Position numbers and translations under genes: made by a program. From Lachnospiraceae bacterium (GTDB lineage: Bacteria; Bacillota; Clostridia; Lachnospirales; Lachnospiraceae): a stretch of DNA of 64,000 nucleotides. Location: positions 1 through 64,000 of the forward strand of contig JAGBNK010000019.1 of the NCBI GenBank assembly GCA_017634455.1. The letters are read 5' to 3'. The stretch's first letter is position 1. Every line of letters begins with the position of its first letter. The notes below the pieces were generated by a model. That model made no database searches and had not been told where the DNA came from. It worked only from the letters and a program-made list of their open reading frames with translations. Of the stretch, positions 16,555 through 27,359 are shown piece after piece.

Positions 16555-18516
16555 TTGATTACAAAAAGACAAAACACAGCACCGGGTAACTATCAAACTA
16601 TAGCAAATTCTCTTATCAATTGGGATTTCACGCAAGAAGTCCCTGACAGTGATAACGCTCTGTCCAGAAAAAGCAGTCCGGAGATGGTGAAAATATACCG
16701 CCAATATAAGCAATATTTCACCACTTTGAAGAAAGATTTTGCAGATGTAAGCAATGTATCAGATCAGCTGAATGGTATTTCAGAAAATATTGAACTTGCT
16801 TCCAAAAATGTACAAAACTCTACCGACTTCATTTCACAGGGTGCTCAGAAGCAGGCGGAAGATGTGGGTAACTGCCTTGAAATCGCCAACTATCTTGCAG
16901 AGAAAATGGGGTTGATGCAAGATGATTCTTTGGCTCTTGTAGAAATGGCAGTACAGATGTCCAAGCAAAATGAGGATAGCAAAAAATCTATTCATGCTTT
17001 GCAGGAAAATCAATCGCAAAACCAGAAGGCAATTGATTCAATTCAGCAGGAAATTAATATCCTATTAGAAAAAATCAGCGCCATTATTGAAGTCACTCAG
17101 ATGCTCTATGAGATTTCATCTCAGACCAATCTGTTGGCTTTAAACGCATCCATTGAAGCAGCCCGCGCCGGTGAAGCAGGAAAAGGATTTGCAGTGGTAG
17201 CTGAGGAAGTCAGAAAGCTATCTGTACAAAGCCAGGAAGCCAGCGAGTCCATCAGCACATCTATCAATGGAATCACAAACGAACTTGATGTACTTGGCAA
17301 GACCATGACTACTTCCAAAGATACATTTGACAGTCAGGCTCAAGCTATTGAAGCTGTGGGTGAGACAATGGAAGTACTTGGTGCATCCATTGATGACTTT
17401 GTTTTGAAGCAGAAAAACTTCGGTACTGGTGTTGACGAAATCAGCGAATATAAAGATGCTATTGTAGATTCTGTCACCAATATCAACTCTGTCATTCAAG
17501 AGTTCTCCGCTTCCACTCAGGAGGTTGCCAGCGAGACATTTGTACTGGACAATCAAATTTCACTATTGAATCAGATGTCCAGCACTTTAAATGAAAAGGT
17601 TGAAAATATAAGCAATAGCAACGCTATTATCAAAACCTCCTTCACCGAAAGGAAGAAGAAAAAAATTGCAATGATCTGGGATTTAGATGATCCTTTCTGG
17701 ATGCCTGCAACTCAGGAGGCTCATAATGCTGCTAAAGTCCTGGGATATGACATCGAAGTATTTGCACCAAAGGGACGCGGTGACGCAGGTACCAAAGAAA
17801 TGGCGGACTTCCTGGATTATGTATTGGAAAATAATTTTGACGCAATTGTAATCTCAGCCATTGCCAGTCCAAGTATCTCTGACAGATTAAAGAAGGCCAA
17901 TGCACAAGATATCAAAATTATATTCCTGCAATCAGCTCTTCCTGGTGTAACACATGAAAGTGTTGTTGGAACTGACTCAATACAATGTGGTGTAGATTCA
18001 GCCAAGGCTGTTGCAGATATTCTGTCTCAAGGTGGATGTGTTGCCACTAACCTATGGTCAGACAATATAGTTGATGCCATCCGTGATCGTTCTACAGGCT
18101 TCAATCAGGAAATCAGCCGCCACGATAATATTGATTTGATTGAGTTCAAAGCTCCTGGCGGGCCGACTCAGGCAGAGGCAGATACATATATTGAGCAGGT
18201 ATTGCAAAACAACCCTAGTGTGGATGTATTCTTTGCAACCAACGTAGGCTGGGGCTTAGCTTACTGCGACTATCTCAAGAGACATCCAGGCGCATATAAG
18301 GTTGTCACTGTGGATCTCACCAAATCAGTAGCCGAGGCAATAAAAAAAGGCCACATATCTACAGCTATTGCCCAGCGTCCATTTACCTGGGGTTCTGTGC
18401 CATTGCAGATGCTATCTGACATTTGGGATGGTAAATCCATATCGCGCTATACCGATACAGGCACATATATGGTAAATGCCAACAACTTAAGCATATTTGA
18501 AAGTAGAATTTCTTAA
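16555..18516 (+). CDS. Soluble chemoreceptor fused to a periplasmic-binding-protein fold
   Basis: No transmembrane segment or signal peptide is present. Residues about 60-360 form a methyl-accepting chemotaxis signalling coiled coil with the conserved tip ([20 protein letters not shown], then [13 protein letters not shown]) at about 183-222. Residues about 372-650 are a type I periplasmic-binding/LacI-effector fold: [71 protein letters not shown] and [19 protein letters not shown]. The sensor lies C-terminal to the signalling domain and in the cytosol, the reverse of ordinary receptors. It should bind a small intracellular ligand, probably a sugar or related metabolite, and signal to CheA/CheW (inference). 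The TTG start is preceded by AAGGAGAAGGAAAA. Confidence 0.88.
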   Translation: MITKRQNTAPGNYQTIANSLINWDFTQEVPDSDNALSRKSSPEMVKIYRQYKQYFTTLKKDFADVSNVSDQLNGISENIELASKNVQNSTDFISQGAQKQAEDVGNCLEIANYLAEKMGLMQDDSLALVEMAVQMSKQNEDSKKSIHALQENQSQNQKAIDSIQQEINILLEKISAIIEVTQMLYEISSQTNLLALNASIEAARAGEAGKGFAVVAEEVRKLSVQSQEASESISTSINGITNELDVLGKTMTTSKDTFDSQAQAIEAVGETMEVLGASIDDFVLKQKNFGTGVDEISEYKDAIVDSVTNINSVIQEFSASTQEVASETFVLDNQISLLNQMSSTLNEKVENISNSNAIIKTSFTERKKKKIAMIWDLDDPFWMPATQEAHNAAKVLGYDIEVFAPKGRGDAGTKEMADFLDYVLENNFDAIVISAIASPSISDRLKKANAQDIKIIFLQSALPGVTHESVVGTDSIQCGVDSAKAVADILSQGGCVATNLWSDNIVDAIRDRSTGFNQEISRHDNIDLIEFKAPGGPTQAEADTYIEQVLQNNPSVDVFFATNVGWGLAYCDYLKRHPGAYKVVTVDLTKSVAEAIKKGHISTAIAQRPFTWGSVPLQMLSDIWDGKSISRYTDTGTYMVNANNLSIFESRIS

Positions 18517-18520
18517 CCAC

Positions 18521-18570
18521 TAAAAAACCACCGTACTGCCAGGATAAGTCTGACAGTACGGTGGTCTTTC
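18521..18570. terminator. Bidirectional intrinsic terminator
   Basis: ACCACCGTACTG (18527-18538) pairs with CAGTACGGTGGT (18554-18565). A T-rich tail follows on the plus strand, and a run of six T follows on the minus strand. It serves both the chemoreceptor fusion and the convergent TPM gene. Confidence 0.85.
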
Positions 18571-18630
18571 TAGTTTCTCCTATTTTGGACTGTGTCTGGT
18601 CTCGAGTCTATGGTTGATGTACGCTTCATA

Positions 18631-19596
18631 TCATCGACTGGCACCGCCGCCCCCGAAGGAACCGCCGCCACCACTGAAGCCGCCGCCACCGCTGAAACCA
18701 CCGCCGCTGAAGCCGCCTCCACCGAAGCCGCCACCGCCAGTATAAGAGCCACCGCTCCCACCTGCACCACCGACCCACAGTAGTGTAAGCACAAATGGCG
18801 TTACAAACAAAGAGAAAAATGCAGCTACAGCCAGTTTCAAAAGAAAACCCTCAAAGCCCCTCTCATCCTCAGGCACTTCTTCATATTCAATCTCAGGAAA
18901 AGTTGCATCAGCAAATGTATTAACAGTATCATATTTGCCATCTCCCCAATCCTTGCTCATGGCAATCGTGGAATCCTTTTTCAATAAATCCTCGTCATAC
19001 TCCTCTGCAACCACCTTCAATACTTCTGTAAATGTATTGGCTGCTGCGCGATTCCATTTTCCATCGTTTTTGTCATCAACAGCATACTTATCAAGGATTC
19101 TACCTGCAGCACCATCTGTAATAGTGCCTTCCATTCCTTCACCAATTTCAAGGCGTACATGAGGATCCTCTTCATCAGTGGTAAATAATAGCAGGATACC
19201 ATTATCCTCCTTGGCATCTCCTATACCCCAGCTATTAGCCAGCATATTAGAAAATGATTCCAGCTCATATCCCATTGTATGTGGAACAGTCACAACACAA
19301 ATCTGTATACCGGTATCCTCATACAATGCTCTAGCCTTATCAAAAATGTACTGCTCAGTATTTGCATTTAATACGCCACTATAATCATCTACAAAGAAAT
19401 ACTCTGTAGCTTCTACCTGCCCAATATCCCCCTGAACCACTTCCGGTTCTTCTGAAACCTGAACTATCGTAAATATTACTGTAACGATAAGATATGTTAT
19501 CAGACCAGTTATTATGCGTCTTTTTGTTTCTTCTTTCTTTTTCTTATCATGTTTTTTATTTTCTTCTCTACTTAATATAGCCAGTCTTTTTCCCAT
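18631..19596 (-). CDS. TPM-domain membrane protein with Gly-rich tail (YgcG-like)
   Basis: A basic N-terminus and one membrane segment (about 30-46) lead into a TPM domain (about 65-200, including FFVDDYSGVLNANTEQYIFD and LLLFTTDEEDPHVRLEIGEG). A second hydrophobic segment (about 250-275) is followed by a tail of GGGGFSGGGF repeats ending GGGGASR. The order matches the YgcG/TPM family, usually placed in the envelope. LemA is encoded just upstream on the same strand, a known frequent pairing. Function is not established; a role in membrane protein turnover has been suggested for the family. Confidence 0.88.
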   Translation of the reverse strand: MGKRLAILSREENKKHDKKKKEETKRRIITGLITYLIVTVIFTIVQVSEEPEVVQGDIGQVEATEYFFVDDYSGVLNANTEQYIFDKARALYEDTGIQICVVTVPHTMGYELESFSNMLANSWGIGDAKEDNGILLLFTTDEEDPHVRLEIGEGMEGTITDGAAGRILDKYAVDDKNDGKWNRAAANTFTEVLKVVAEEYDEDLLKKDSTIAMSKDWGDGKYDTVNTFADATFPEIEYEEVPEDERGFEGFLLKLAVAAFFSLFVTPFVLTLLWVGGAGGSGGSYTGGGGFGGGGFSGGGFSGGGGFSGGGGSFGGGGASR

Positions 19597-19724
19597 TTTC
19601 TCTCCATGTTTTTATCATTTACTATCACCATAATTATTTTCATGATATCAATATGGTAAATATTACTACCTAGTATCAAAATAATACATATAAATATTTG
19701 CCATATCATCTGATTATAATATAT

Positions 19725-19757
19725 AAGCAGTAGATACCCATAGAATACCTACTGCTT
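19725..19757 (-). terminator. Possible terminator after lemA
   Basis: AAGCAGTAG (19725-19733) pairs with CTACTGCTT (19749-19757). The minus-strand tail is T-rich but interrupted, so read-through into the TPM gene is possible. Confidence 0.5.
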
Positions 19758-19766
19758 ATTTAAATG

Positions 19767-20330
19767 TTACTCGAAATCAACTGTTGGTGCTGTATCAGCG
19801 CCCTCTGCCGCTTCAAATAAATCTGCTTTTTCAAAGCCGAAGATTCCAGCGAATATTACGCCAGGGAACTTCTTGATTGCCTTGTTATAAGATGTTGTCA
19901 CCTCATTGTAATCTTTTCTCACCTTAGCAATTCTATTCTCTGTTCCAGCAAGCTCGTCCATCAAATTGATATATACTGTATCCGATTTTAATTCAGGATA
20001 ATTCTCTGCAACTGCAATAAGTCTTCCAAGTGCAGTTGATACCTCATCATTTGCCGCAGACTTCTCAGCCATTGTACCAGCAGACATCAACTTCTCTCTA
20101 GCCTCTGTCACCTGAGAGAAAACCTCTGTCTCATGATTTGTATAACCCTTTACAGTATTTACCAGATTAGGAATCAAATCTGCTCTTCTCTGTAACTGAG
20201 TATCTATGTTAGCAGCCTGTTGCTCAACCTCTGCTTCCTTGCTAACAAGTGAGTTGTATCCTCCAATAAGAGAAATCAATATGACTGCAATTACTCCAAT
20301 AACAATTGCTATTACTGACCCTTTTTTCAT
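19767..20330 (-). CDS. lemA: LemA family protein
   Basis: An N-terminal membrane anchor (about residues 6-27) is followed by the LemA helical domain: GGYNSLVSKEAEVEQQAANI, then QRRADLIPNLVNTVKGY, then YNEVTTSYNKAIKKFPGVIF near the C-terminus. Length 187 aa is typical. A strong AAGGAGG site precedes the ATG. It probably works with the TPM protein downstream; the function of LemA is poorly known. Confidence 0.93.
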   Translation of the reverse strand: MKKGSVIAIVIGVIAVILISLIGGYNSLVSKEAEVEQQAANIDTQLQRRADLIPNLVNTVKGYTNHETEVFSQVTEAREKLMSAGTMAEKSAANDEVSTALGRLIAVAENYPELKSDTVYINLMDELAGTENRIAKVRKDYNEVTTSYNKAIKKFPGVIFAGIFGFEKADLFEAAEGADTAPTVDFE

Positions 20331-20467
20331 GCCATCCTCCTTATAATCATATGTCTATAATATGTATATGTATTGCTTGTGCTTTAAGATAAATCTGTAA
20401 AATATATTTATCTAAACACATCTTAATCATTATACCCTATTACACATATCATTGAAAGATGCATATT

Positions 20468-22546
20468 TTATTGCTCTGAAGCCATCTCCTCCTCGTGAAT
20501 TGTAATAGCCTTGTACTGCACATCTCCAGGAGCCTGCTCATATCTGGCAAACTCATAATAGTATTCGCCTCGTCCTCCTGTTATTGAACGAAGGACTGTA
20601 CAATAATCTGCCAATTCCATCTGAGGGACCTCCGCCTCTATGATCTGCTTGGTTCCATCTGGAGTCATTCCAAGCACTGAAGCGCGGCGCTTATTTAAGT
20701 CACCCATAATCTCACCAATATATACCTCGGGCACTGTAACCTTCAAAGTTACAATTGGCTCTAAAAGCACAGGACCAGCCTCCATAAATCCCTTCTTGAA
20801 AGCCTGTTCGGCAGCTGTTTTAAATGCCATTTCCGATGAGTCTACTGAATGATAAGATCCATCATATAATGTGACATGAACTCCTACCACAGGATAGCCT
20901 GCCAATGGGCCTCTCTCGCATGCAGCCACTATTCCCTTCTCAACTGCAGGGAAATAATTCTTTGGCACTGCTCCGCCTACTACTTCCTCGTCAAATGTAT
21001 ATGGCTCATCGCTTCCACTTGGTGCAAATCTCATCTTCACATGACCATACTGTCCGTGGCCACCAGTTTGCTTCTTGTACTTATATTCAACATCAGAAGT
21101 CTTTCTGATTGTCTCCCTAAATGGTACCCTTGGCTCAGACACTTCTAAGTCAACTTTGTATTCATTCTTCAATCGGGATAATATAATCTCTAAATGCATA
21201 TCACCCATGCCATATATGAGAGATTGATGATTAGCCGGATCTGTCACCGCCTTAAAGGTCATATCCTCCGCCTGAAGCTTGGCCATAGCCATGACAATCT
21301 TGTCCACATCACCTTTATTTACCGCTTTCCATCTACGCACAGTAAGAGGTGTTGGCAAATCCATACTAGGATAGACTATTGGATTAGCCTTGGTTGATAA
21401 TGTATCCCCTGTGGCAATAGCGGTCTGCTTAGCCAATGCTCCTAAATCCCCTGCATGAAGCTCTGGAACTTCTGTGGCTTTGTTGCCTCTAAGCACATAC
21501 AATTTACCAATTTTGATTTCAGAAGAAGTACGACTGTCATACATAATATCGTCAGCTTTTACAACACCCGAGCGAATCTTAATCAAGCTGTAATGTCCGA
21601 TAAATGGATCCACAATTGTCTTGAAAACGAATGCAGTCTTTGGCTTCAACACATCGAAATTAGCCTCAAATATATCATTGGTCTTGGAATTGATTCCAAG
21701 CATCTGTCGATTGTCAGCAGATGGCATATATTTCACAATATCATCCAACAATGTGTACACACCTCTAGCATTAACTCCACTTCCTGATTCCACCGGCACA
21801 ATAGAACCATCTGATATAGCACTTCTAACTGCAGCACGGATTTCTGCTTCAGAAAATGTATCTCCAGCCAGATATCTATCCAGGAATTCCTCTGAAGTCT
21901 CTGCCACTGCTTCCATAAGAGTCTCATTATACTGATTCATATATTCAACAGAATACTCAGGAACTTCCTCTTCCACTGCATCCTCACCCTTGTATCGAAA
22001 TGCAGTCTTCTGAATTACATTTACATATCCTGCCAGTTCCTGTTCTTCTCGCAGCGGCATGTTAAATGGTGCAATCTTCTTGCCATACATCTCAGTCAGA
22101 TTTTCTATAACTTCACGATATGATACAGAATCAATATCCATATCTGTTATGAAAAATATTCTTGGCAGATGGAATTTCTCACACAAATCCCAAGCCCGCT
22201 CTGTTCCTGCTTCAATGCCGGCTTTTCCTGAGACTACTATTATGGCGCCATCAGCCACACTCATTGCCTCATCAACTTCTCCCTCAAAATCAAAAAATCC
22301 CGGTGTATCAAGTACATTTATCTTGTAATCATCCCACTCCACCGGTACAACGGATGTGGCAATTGATATATGCCTGCGAATCTCTTCCTTGCCAAAGTCT
22401 GATATGGTATTGCCATCTTCCACCTTGCCGGCTCTTGGCACAGCTTTGCTTATAGCAGCCATGGCCTCCACCAATGTTGTCTTTCCGCAGCCTCCATGCC
22501 CCAATAAGACTACGTTTCTGATTTTGTCTGTTGTGTACACTTTCAT
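20468..22546 (-). CDS. EF-G paralogue with altered GTPase motifs
   Basis: A 692-residue translational GTPase with the full EF-G domain order: G domain (1-270), domain II (about 300-385), domains III-V (about 395-680, including GMGDMHLEIILSRL and QTGGHGQYGHVKMRF). The P-loop is GHGGCGKTT. The G3 motif is DTPGFFDFEGE, with Phe where canonical EF-G has the catalytic His. The G4 motif is FITDMD instead of NKMD. Both changes point to a divergent EF-G-like factor rather than the housekeeping fusA, which would also normally sit in the str ribosomal operon. The role may be in stress or ribosome recycling (inference). Confidence 0.85.
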   Translation of the reverse strand: MKVYTTDKIRNVVLLGHGGCGKTTLVEAMAAISKAVPRAGKVEDGNTISDFGKEEIRRHISIATSVVPVEWDDYKINVLDTPGFFDFEGEVDEAMSVADGAIIVVSGKAGIEAGTERAWDLCEKFHLPRIFFITDMDIDSVSYREVIENLTEMYGKKIAPFNMPLREEQELAGYVNVIQKTAFRYKGEDAVEEEVPEYSVEYMNQYNETLMEAVAETSEEFLDRYLAGDTFSEAEIRAAVRSAISDGSIVPVESGSGVNARGVYTLLDDIVKYMPSADNRQMLGINSKTNDIFEANFDVLKPKTAFVFKTIVDPFIGHYSLIKIRSGVVKADDIMYDSRTSSEIKIGKLYVLRGNKATEVPELHAGDLGALAKQTAIATGDTLSTKANPIVYPSMDLPTPLTVRRWKAVNKGDVDKIVMAMAKLQAEDMTFKAVTDPANHQSLIYGMGDMHLEIILSRLKNEYKVDLEVSEPRVPFRETIRKTSDVEYKYKKQTGGHGQYGHVKMRFAPSGSDEPYTFDEEVVGGAVPKNYFPAVEKGIVAACERGPLAGYPVVGVHVTLYDGSYHSVDSSEMAFKTAAEQAFKKGFMEAGPVLLEPIVTLKVTVPEVYIGEIMGDLNKRRASVLGMTPDGTKQIIEAEVPQMELADYCTVLRSITGGRGEYYYEFARYEQAPGDVQYKAITIHEEEMASEQ

Positions 22547-22631
22547 AGCTTAATCCTCCTTCATTTATATAAATACCTTCTCCTTGGTATTCGAGTACAA
22601 ATTTCTGCTGATATAATTCAGCAAATCCCGC

Positions 22632-22676
22632 AAATAATAAAAGAAGGACGCTTCTTATATCAAGAAGCATCCTTCT
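22632..22676 (-). terminator. Intrinsic terminator after Cache chemoreceptor
   Basis: AGAAGGATGCTTCTT pairs with AAGAAGCGTCCTTCT (minus strand) and is followed by TTTATTATTT. Confidence 0.8.
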
Positions 22677-22683
22677 ATAAATC

Positions 22684-24786
22684 CTATAACTTAAACTGGC
22701 TCACAATGTTAGCCAAGTCAGAAGCTACATCCTTTTGCTCTGTAGCCATTCCTTCCACATCATCTACCATCACAGAAACCTCATCAACAGTATCTGTAAT
22801 CTCAGCAGAGTTAGCAGCTGTATCCTGAGCAGACTCAGCAATATTGGCAACGGCATCATTTACCTGATCCATAGACTCAGTAATTGTATCTACCATCTCG
22901 CCAATCTTGTCAGCCAAGTTCTTGAATGCAGTAGCATCCTCTCCATATTGAACACCAACATTTACGAAGTTATCATAATCAGGCGCAACAGTCTCCTGAA
23001 CGAAATCAAGCAACTGATTTGCTCCTCCGCTCATTGACTTAAATGCTGATTGAACTCCATCAATTGTAACCTTGATTCTCTCAACAGCATCTCCTGTATC
23101 AGTAGCAAGCTTATTGATTTCAGAAGCAACTACTGCAAATCCTCTACCATGCTCACCAGCACGGGCAGCTTCAATAGAAGCATTGAGGGACAAAAGGTTA
23201 ATCTGATCAGCAATATCGGCAATGCTATTGGCCATATCTCCAATCTCACTTACAATCTCAGCTCTCTTATTAGCTTCCTTTAGTTCATCGCCATATTTCT
23301 CAACAATTGCAATGGCATGATCGTAAGCTTTTCTTGAATTCTCCTCAACCTCTGCAGCACGCTTTTGAATCTCCTTAACCTCCTCAGAAGTTTTAGAAGT
23401 CTCATCAGCCAGATAACGAACAGATTCATTTACCTCATTAACAGAAGCTGAAACCTCTTCAGTAGCAGCACCGGTAGACATCATGGCATCATTTACCTTG
23501 CCCATGTTGTCATGAATATTTCCAAACTTCACTGACAAATCACTTGCCACCTTATTCATCTTCTCAGATGAATCATTTACATTGGCAGAGCCAGAAGAAA
23601 TACGACTAATTACATCACGGTTGCTCTCATACATCTCATTGAGGGAACCACTCATAAGTCCCAACTCATCTCTACCTTTGGCATCTATCTTCTCTACTGT
23701 AAAATCACCCTTAGCCAAATCCATGGCAAATGCCTTGACCTTGTTCAAAGTCTTGGACAAACCATTCGCAATTAATGCAATTACAATTGCAATAGCTCCT
23801 GTAGCAATTACTGCTACTGTAACAAGAGTCATTGTAAGTTTCTTGACAGGAGCATTGATTTCAGACTGTGGCATACGAATTGCAAGTTTCCAATTCACAC
23901 CTGGGATTGTATCGTAATACAAATTATATGTTCCATCCTTGGCATCATATGTTGTAAGTCCATTTTCCGCACCAAGCATTACATTACCGGCCTTTGCCAA
24001 TGATGAATTCTCATCTTCTGTAATATTAACACCATCCTGTACTTTGGCATCATCATCTGTATAAATATATGTACCCTTTGAATCAAGCATCAAAGCTGTA
24101 CCATTTTCACCAACCTTGATTCCAGATGCAATAGCAACCATTGTATCAAGAGTGATATCACAAGTTACACATCCGATGCATTTATCCTGTGCATAAATTG
24201 GAGCAGAGCAACTTGCCATTACTGTTCCAGAAGATGGATCATAATATGGATCAGTAATTGTCGCCTCACCCGGCTGCAGTTTAACTGCATTTACATAATA
24301 CTCCTGAGTGAAATAATCGTACTCAGCATTACTATATTCATATGTTTCAGCAATTGCATCTCCATCTTTGTACCAATATGGACCCATGTACTGCTGAGTT
24401 GCATCATATGCATATGGCTCAAACCATATTCCTGCTCCATTGATGATATCACTATCCTTGATAGCATCTCCGAAACTTCGTCCGAACTCTTCCATGCTGG
24501 TTCTCTCATAGTGCATACCTACTTCTCGAGCCAGATTAGCGCATTGATGTCTGACTGTATCCAAATCAGAATTAATCTGAGCACTATTTCCAGAAAGTTC
24601 AGCTCTCATTGTATCCTGAACCTGACTGTTAATAGTGTTTTTGCTATTTACTGCACTTACTACAGTAAGCAAAACTGTTGCAAGAATTGTAACCGGTAGC
24701 AACTTTACCATCATCTGCTCACGGATTCCCATTCCACCTTTGGTTTTCGAAGTTACATTTTTTTGTTTTTTCTCTTTTTTACTCAT
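22684..24786 (-). CDS. Transmembrane methyl-accepting chemotaxis protein, Cache sensor
   Basis: Membrane helix 1 (about 27-47) and helix 2 (about 315-338) bracket an extracellular Cache domain ([20 protein letters not shown], then [20 protein letters not shown], then [20 protein letters not shown]). HAMP follows (about 340-395), then a signalling coiled coil with tip [16 protein letters not shown] and [15 protein letters not shown]. This is a complete receptor of the usual type. The ligand is unknown; Cache domains often bind amino acids or organic acids. The ribosome site is GGGGGACTAAAAGT. Confidence 0.93.
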   Translation of the reverse strand: MSKKEKKQKNVTSKTKGGMGIREQMMVKLLPVTILATVLLTVVSAVNSKNTINSQVQDTMRAELSGNSAQINSDLDTVRHQCANLAREVGMHYERTSMEEFGRSFGDAIKDSDIINGAGIWFEPYAYDATQQYMGPYWYKDGDAIAETYEYSNAEYDYFTQEYYVNAVKLQPGEATITDPYYDPSSGTVMASCSAPIYAQDKCIGCVTCDITLDTMVAIASGIKVGENGTALMLDSKGTYIYTDDDAKVQDGVNITEDENSSLAKAGNVMLGAENGLTTYDAKDGTYNLYYDTIPGVNWKLAIRMPQSEINAPVKKLTMTLVTVAVIATGAIAIVIALIANGLSKTLNKVKAFAMDLAKGDFTVEKIDAKGRDELGLMSGSLNEMYESNRDVISRISSGSANVNDSSEKMNKVASDLSVKFGNIHDNMGKVNDAMMSTGAATEEVSASVNEVNESVRYLADETSKTSEEVKEIQKRAAEVEENSRKAYDHAIAIVEKYGDELKEANKRAEIVSEIGDMANSIADIADQINLLSLNASIEAARAGEHGRGFAVVASEINKLATDTGDAVERIKVTIDGVQSAFKSMSGGANQLLDFVQETVAPDYDNFVNVGVQYGEDATAFKNLADKIGEMVDTITESMDQVNDAVANIAESAQDTAANSAEITDTVDEVSVMVDDVEGMATEQKDVASDLANIVSQFKL

Positions 24787-24859
24787 ACTTTTAGTCCCCC
24801 ATAAAAATAACTGATATCTAATTATATGCTATCAACATGCACAAGATTAGGACACCTGT

Positions 24860-27313
24860 TTATAATACTCCTCGAATTGTTGCAAACATTTTCTCGGTGT
24901 CAATAGGCTTTGCAATATGCCCATCCATCCCTGCATCTAGCGCATGCTGTATATCCTCCTTAAATGCATTAGCTGACATTGCCAAAATTGGTATATTTGC
25001 CTTTTCAGGATTCCCCATTCGTCTGATTCTACCAGCAGCATCATATCCATTTAGATTCGGCATCTGTATATCCATCAGAATCAGATCATAATATCCCGCC
25101 TCCGCTTTGCTCACCATGTCTACACATTCCACTCCATCATGAGCTCTCTCAACTTGTATATCATTCATACCTAGAAGCTCCGTTGCAAGCATCGCATTAA
25201 TATCATTATCCTCAGCCAGCAGGAATCTCTTGCCAGCCAGCAGCTGTAAGCTATCTGATTCTTTGCCATAACTGTCAAAATCATTTTGCACTCCGTATTT
25301 ATGAGGTATTCGTATCACAACCTCAGTGCCTTCACCCACCTTGCTGTTGATTCTGATAGTACCATGCATCTGATCTATAAGACGTTTGACAATAGCCATT
25401 CCAAGTCCTGTTCCCTGAACACCGCTATTTGAAGAATCCCTCTCTCGAGAAAACTGATCAAATACATGCTCTAAGAATTCTTCTGACATGCCTATTCCAT
25501 TATCTTTAACCCTGGTTTCTATAACACATACATTTTGAGAATGTAATAAGCTGTTAATTATGGCATCGCATTTTCTATCTGCATACAAACCAAATTCTTC
25601 TATAGAATCCTCAGTAAATTCATCTTCATGTATGGTTGCCCATATTTCTCCGCCCTCAGGAGTATATTTAATTGCATTGCTTACCACATTCATCAGTATC
25701 TCTGTCAAATGTGTCTTATCCAAATATAGAAATACATGTTCAACATCAGCATTGGCATGCATGGTCTGAGATTTCTTGCGCAACTCACCATCAAAAACGG
25801 TGGTCCAGGTCTCAAAGAATTCATGGGCGTTGGTCAATTCTTCATCAATAACCAACTTGTCGCTCTCAATTCTGGCCATTTCCAACACATTATTCAAGAT
25901 ATCCAGCAATTGCTTACTAGCCAATTTGACTTTTTTTCTATACCCTGCATTCTTTTCAAAATCATCCGGATTCTTCTCTGCCAAATCAGTAAAACCAATT
26001 ATTGCATTTAGTGGTGTTCGAATATCATGACTCATATTGAAGAGAAATCTGGATTTGGCAGCATTGGCTTCCTCAGCCAGGGCTTTGGCATTTTCCAATT
26101 CCTCCCGTTTCATAATCTCTTCCTTAAGCATCTCATCTACATCTCGAAATCCCCAGACAAACTGCTTCTTTCCGTCCTGTGTATCAGCATTTACAAAAGC
26201 CATCTGGTGATAACTCACTTCACCGGAAGGGATTCTACGCAAATAGTTTATGGCATAATAATGACCGTTTTCCAGCTTCTCCAAAACCCGGTCAGATGAA
26301 GCTTCAACTCTCAGCCTCTCTCTATCTTGAATATCCACATATTTATTGATATATTTGCCACACATTATGTCATAATCCAGGGTGTCCATTCCCATCTGAA
26401 GCGCAGCCTGAATAGTCGATTTGCCAGAAGAACGAATAAGCTTCATTCGTAAATTTTCTTTATCAACTGCCCATATAGTATGATACTCCCAACTTAGGCC
26501 TTGAATCATTCCTAGTGCATCAAGCATCTCACGCTCTGCATTTTTTTCTCTTCGCACATTCTCGTCTATGTCTGTAAATCCCATAAGAGCATGTAATACT
26601 TCATCACCATCATCATCCTTACGAGCAATTTTCATTCTGTAATAATGACCATTACCGTTCAAATATGTCTCTGCAAAAGCCTGACTCTTGGACAACTTAT
26701 ATGATATATAATCCAAGGACACTATTTTGCGCATGCGCTCCCTATCCTCATCGGATACCTCATTCTTCAAAAACAGTTCTATAATTTGATTATAAGTTTT
26801 CTCCTGCATCAATCGTGAAAGCTTATAAGACAACTCACTACCCATTTTATAGACATTCATTTTCTCATTTTGAATATCGATATCCATAATGATATCGTAA
26901 TCTTTGGCCAGGGCTGCCATCACATTGGCTTTGTACAGTATCTCATCATTGATTTTCTCTACTGCATGAATCACCATTTCATCAGGTTCATAGCCCTTCA
27001 CTCGCATAAATGAAGCCTCGCACCAGCCACTTTGAGTTCCTAGAAACATCATGGTCACTTTATCTGCGTCAGCCAATCGAGTCTTCAAACTTGCCAAATC
27101 CACAAATTTCTTCATGCGAGCCTTGTGCTCATTAGAAACCAGATGTTCCATCACTCCATCCATTTTCTCCTGCAAATCTCCGTCCCGTTGCAACAGCAAA
27201 TCAATTATCTCATTGGATTTGCAGCTCACAATTTCGGAGTTTTTAAAATCAATAACATGGACTGATACAAATCTCTCTACTATGGAATCTAGAATATTCT
27301 CGGAATTCTTCAT
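24860..27313 (-). CDS. Hybrid histidine kinase with PAS-like sensors and receiver
   Basis: No membrane segments. Residues 1-390 hold about three PAS-like sensor segments. HisKA has the phospho-acceptor in NMSHDIRTPLNAIIG (about 426-440). HATPase has the N box VVSNAIKYT, G1 DNGIGMS and G2 GTGLGMAIV. The receiver domain (about 695-815) has FLLAEDNDINAM, phospho-Asp in DLILMDIQMPNLNGYD and the Lys in AKPID. It is the last gene of a three-gene operon with two EAL proteins, so it probably feeds a phosphorelay linked to cyclic di-GMP breakdown (inference). The start follows GGGGGATTGAGATA. Confidence 0.92.
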   Translation of the reverse strand: MKNSENILDSIVERFVSVHVIDFKNSEIVSCKSNEIIDLLLQRDGDLQEKMDGVMEHLVSNEHKARMKKFVDLASLKTRLADADKVTMMFLGTQSGWCEASFMRVKGYEPDEMVIHAVEKINDEILYKANVMAALAKDYDIIMDIDIQNEKMNVYKMGSELSYKLSRLMQEKTYNQIIELFLKNEVSDEDRERMRKIVSLDYISYKLSKSQAFAETYLNGNGHYYRMKIARKDDDGDEVLHALMGFTDIDENVRREKNAEREMLDALGMIQGLSWEYHTIWAVDKENLRMKLIRSSGKSTIQAALQMGMDTLDYDIMCGKYINKYVDIQDRERLRVEASSDRVLEKLENGHYYAINYLRRIPSGEVSYHQMAFVNADTQDGKKQFVWGFRDVDEMLKEEIMKREELENAKALAEEANAAKSRFLFNMSHDIRTPLNAIIGFTDLAEKNPDDFEKNAGYRKKVKLASKQLLDILNNVLEMARIESDKLVIDEELTNAHEFFETWTTVFDGELRKKSQTMHANADVEHVFLYLDKTHLTEILMNVVSNAIKYTPEGGEIWATIHEDEFTEDSIEEFGLYADRKCDAIINSLLHSQNVCVIETRVKDNGIGMSEEFLEHVFDQFSRERDSSNSGVQGTGLGMAIVKRLIDQMHGTIRINSKVGEGTEVVIRIPHKYGVQNDFDSYGKESDSLQLLAGKRFLLAEDNDINAMLATELLGMNDIQVERAHDGVECVDMVSKAEAGYYDLILMDIQMPNLNGYDAAGRIRRMGNPEKANIPILAMSANAFKEDIQHALDAGMDGHIAKPIDTEKMFATIRGVL

Positions 27314-27359
27314 TATCTCAATCCCCCAAAAATGTTCATCTCAAAAGTCACTCATAAGT

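Noticed and set aside
18592-18783. Plus-strand Ala/Thr-rich ORF
   Set aside because: It is the complement of the Gly-rich tail of the TPM protein.
20468-22546. Tetracycline-resistance ribosomal protection protein
   Set aside because: The sequence follows EF-G-like paralogues along its length and lacks Tet(M)-type features; no mobile element is nearby.
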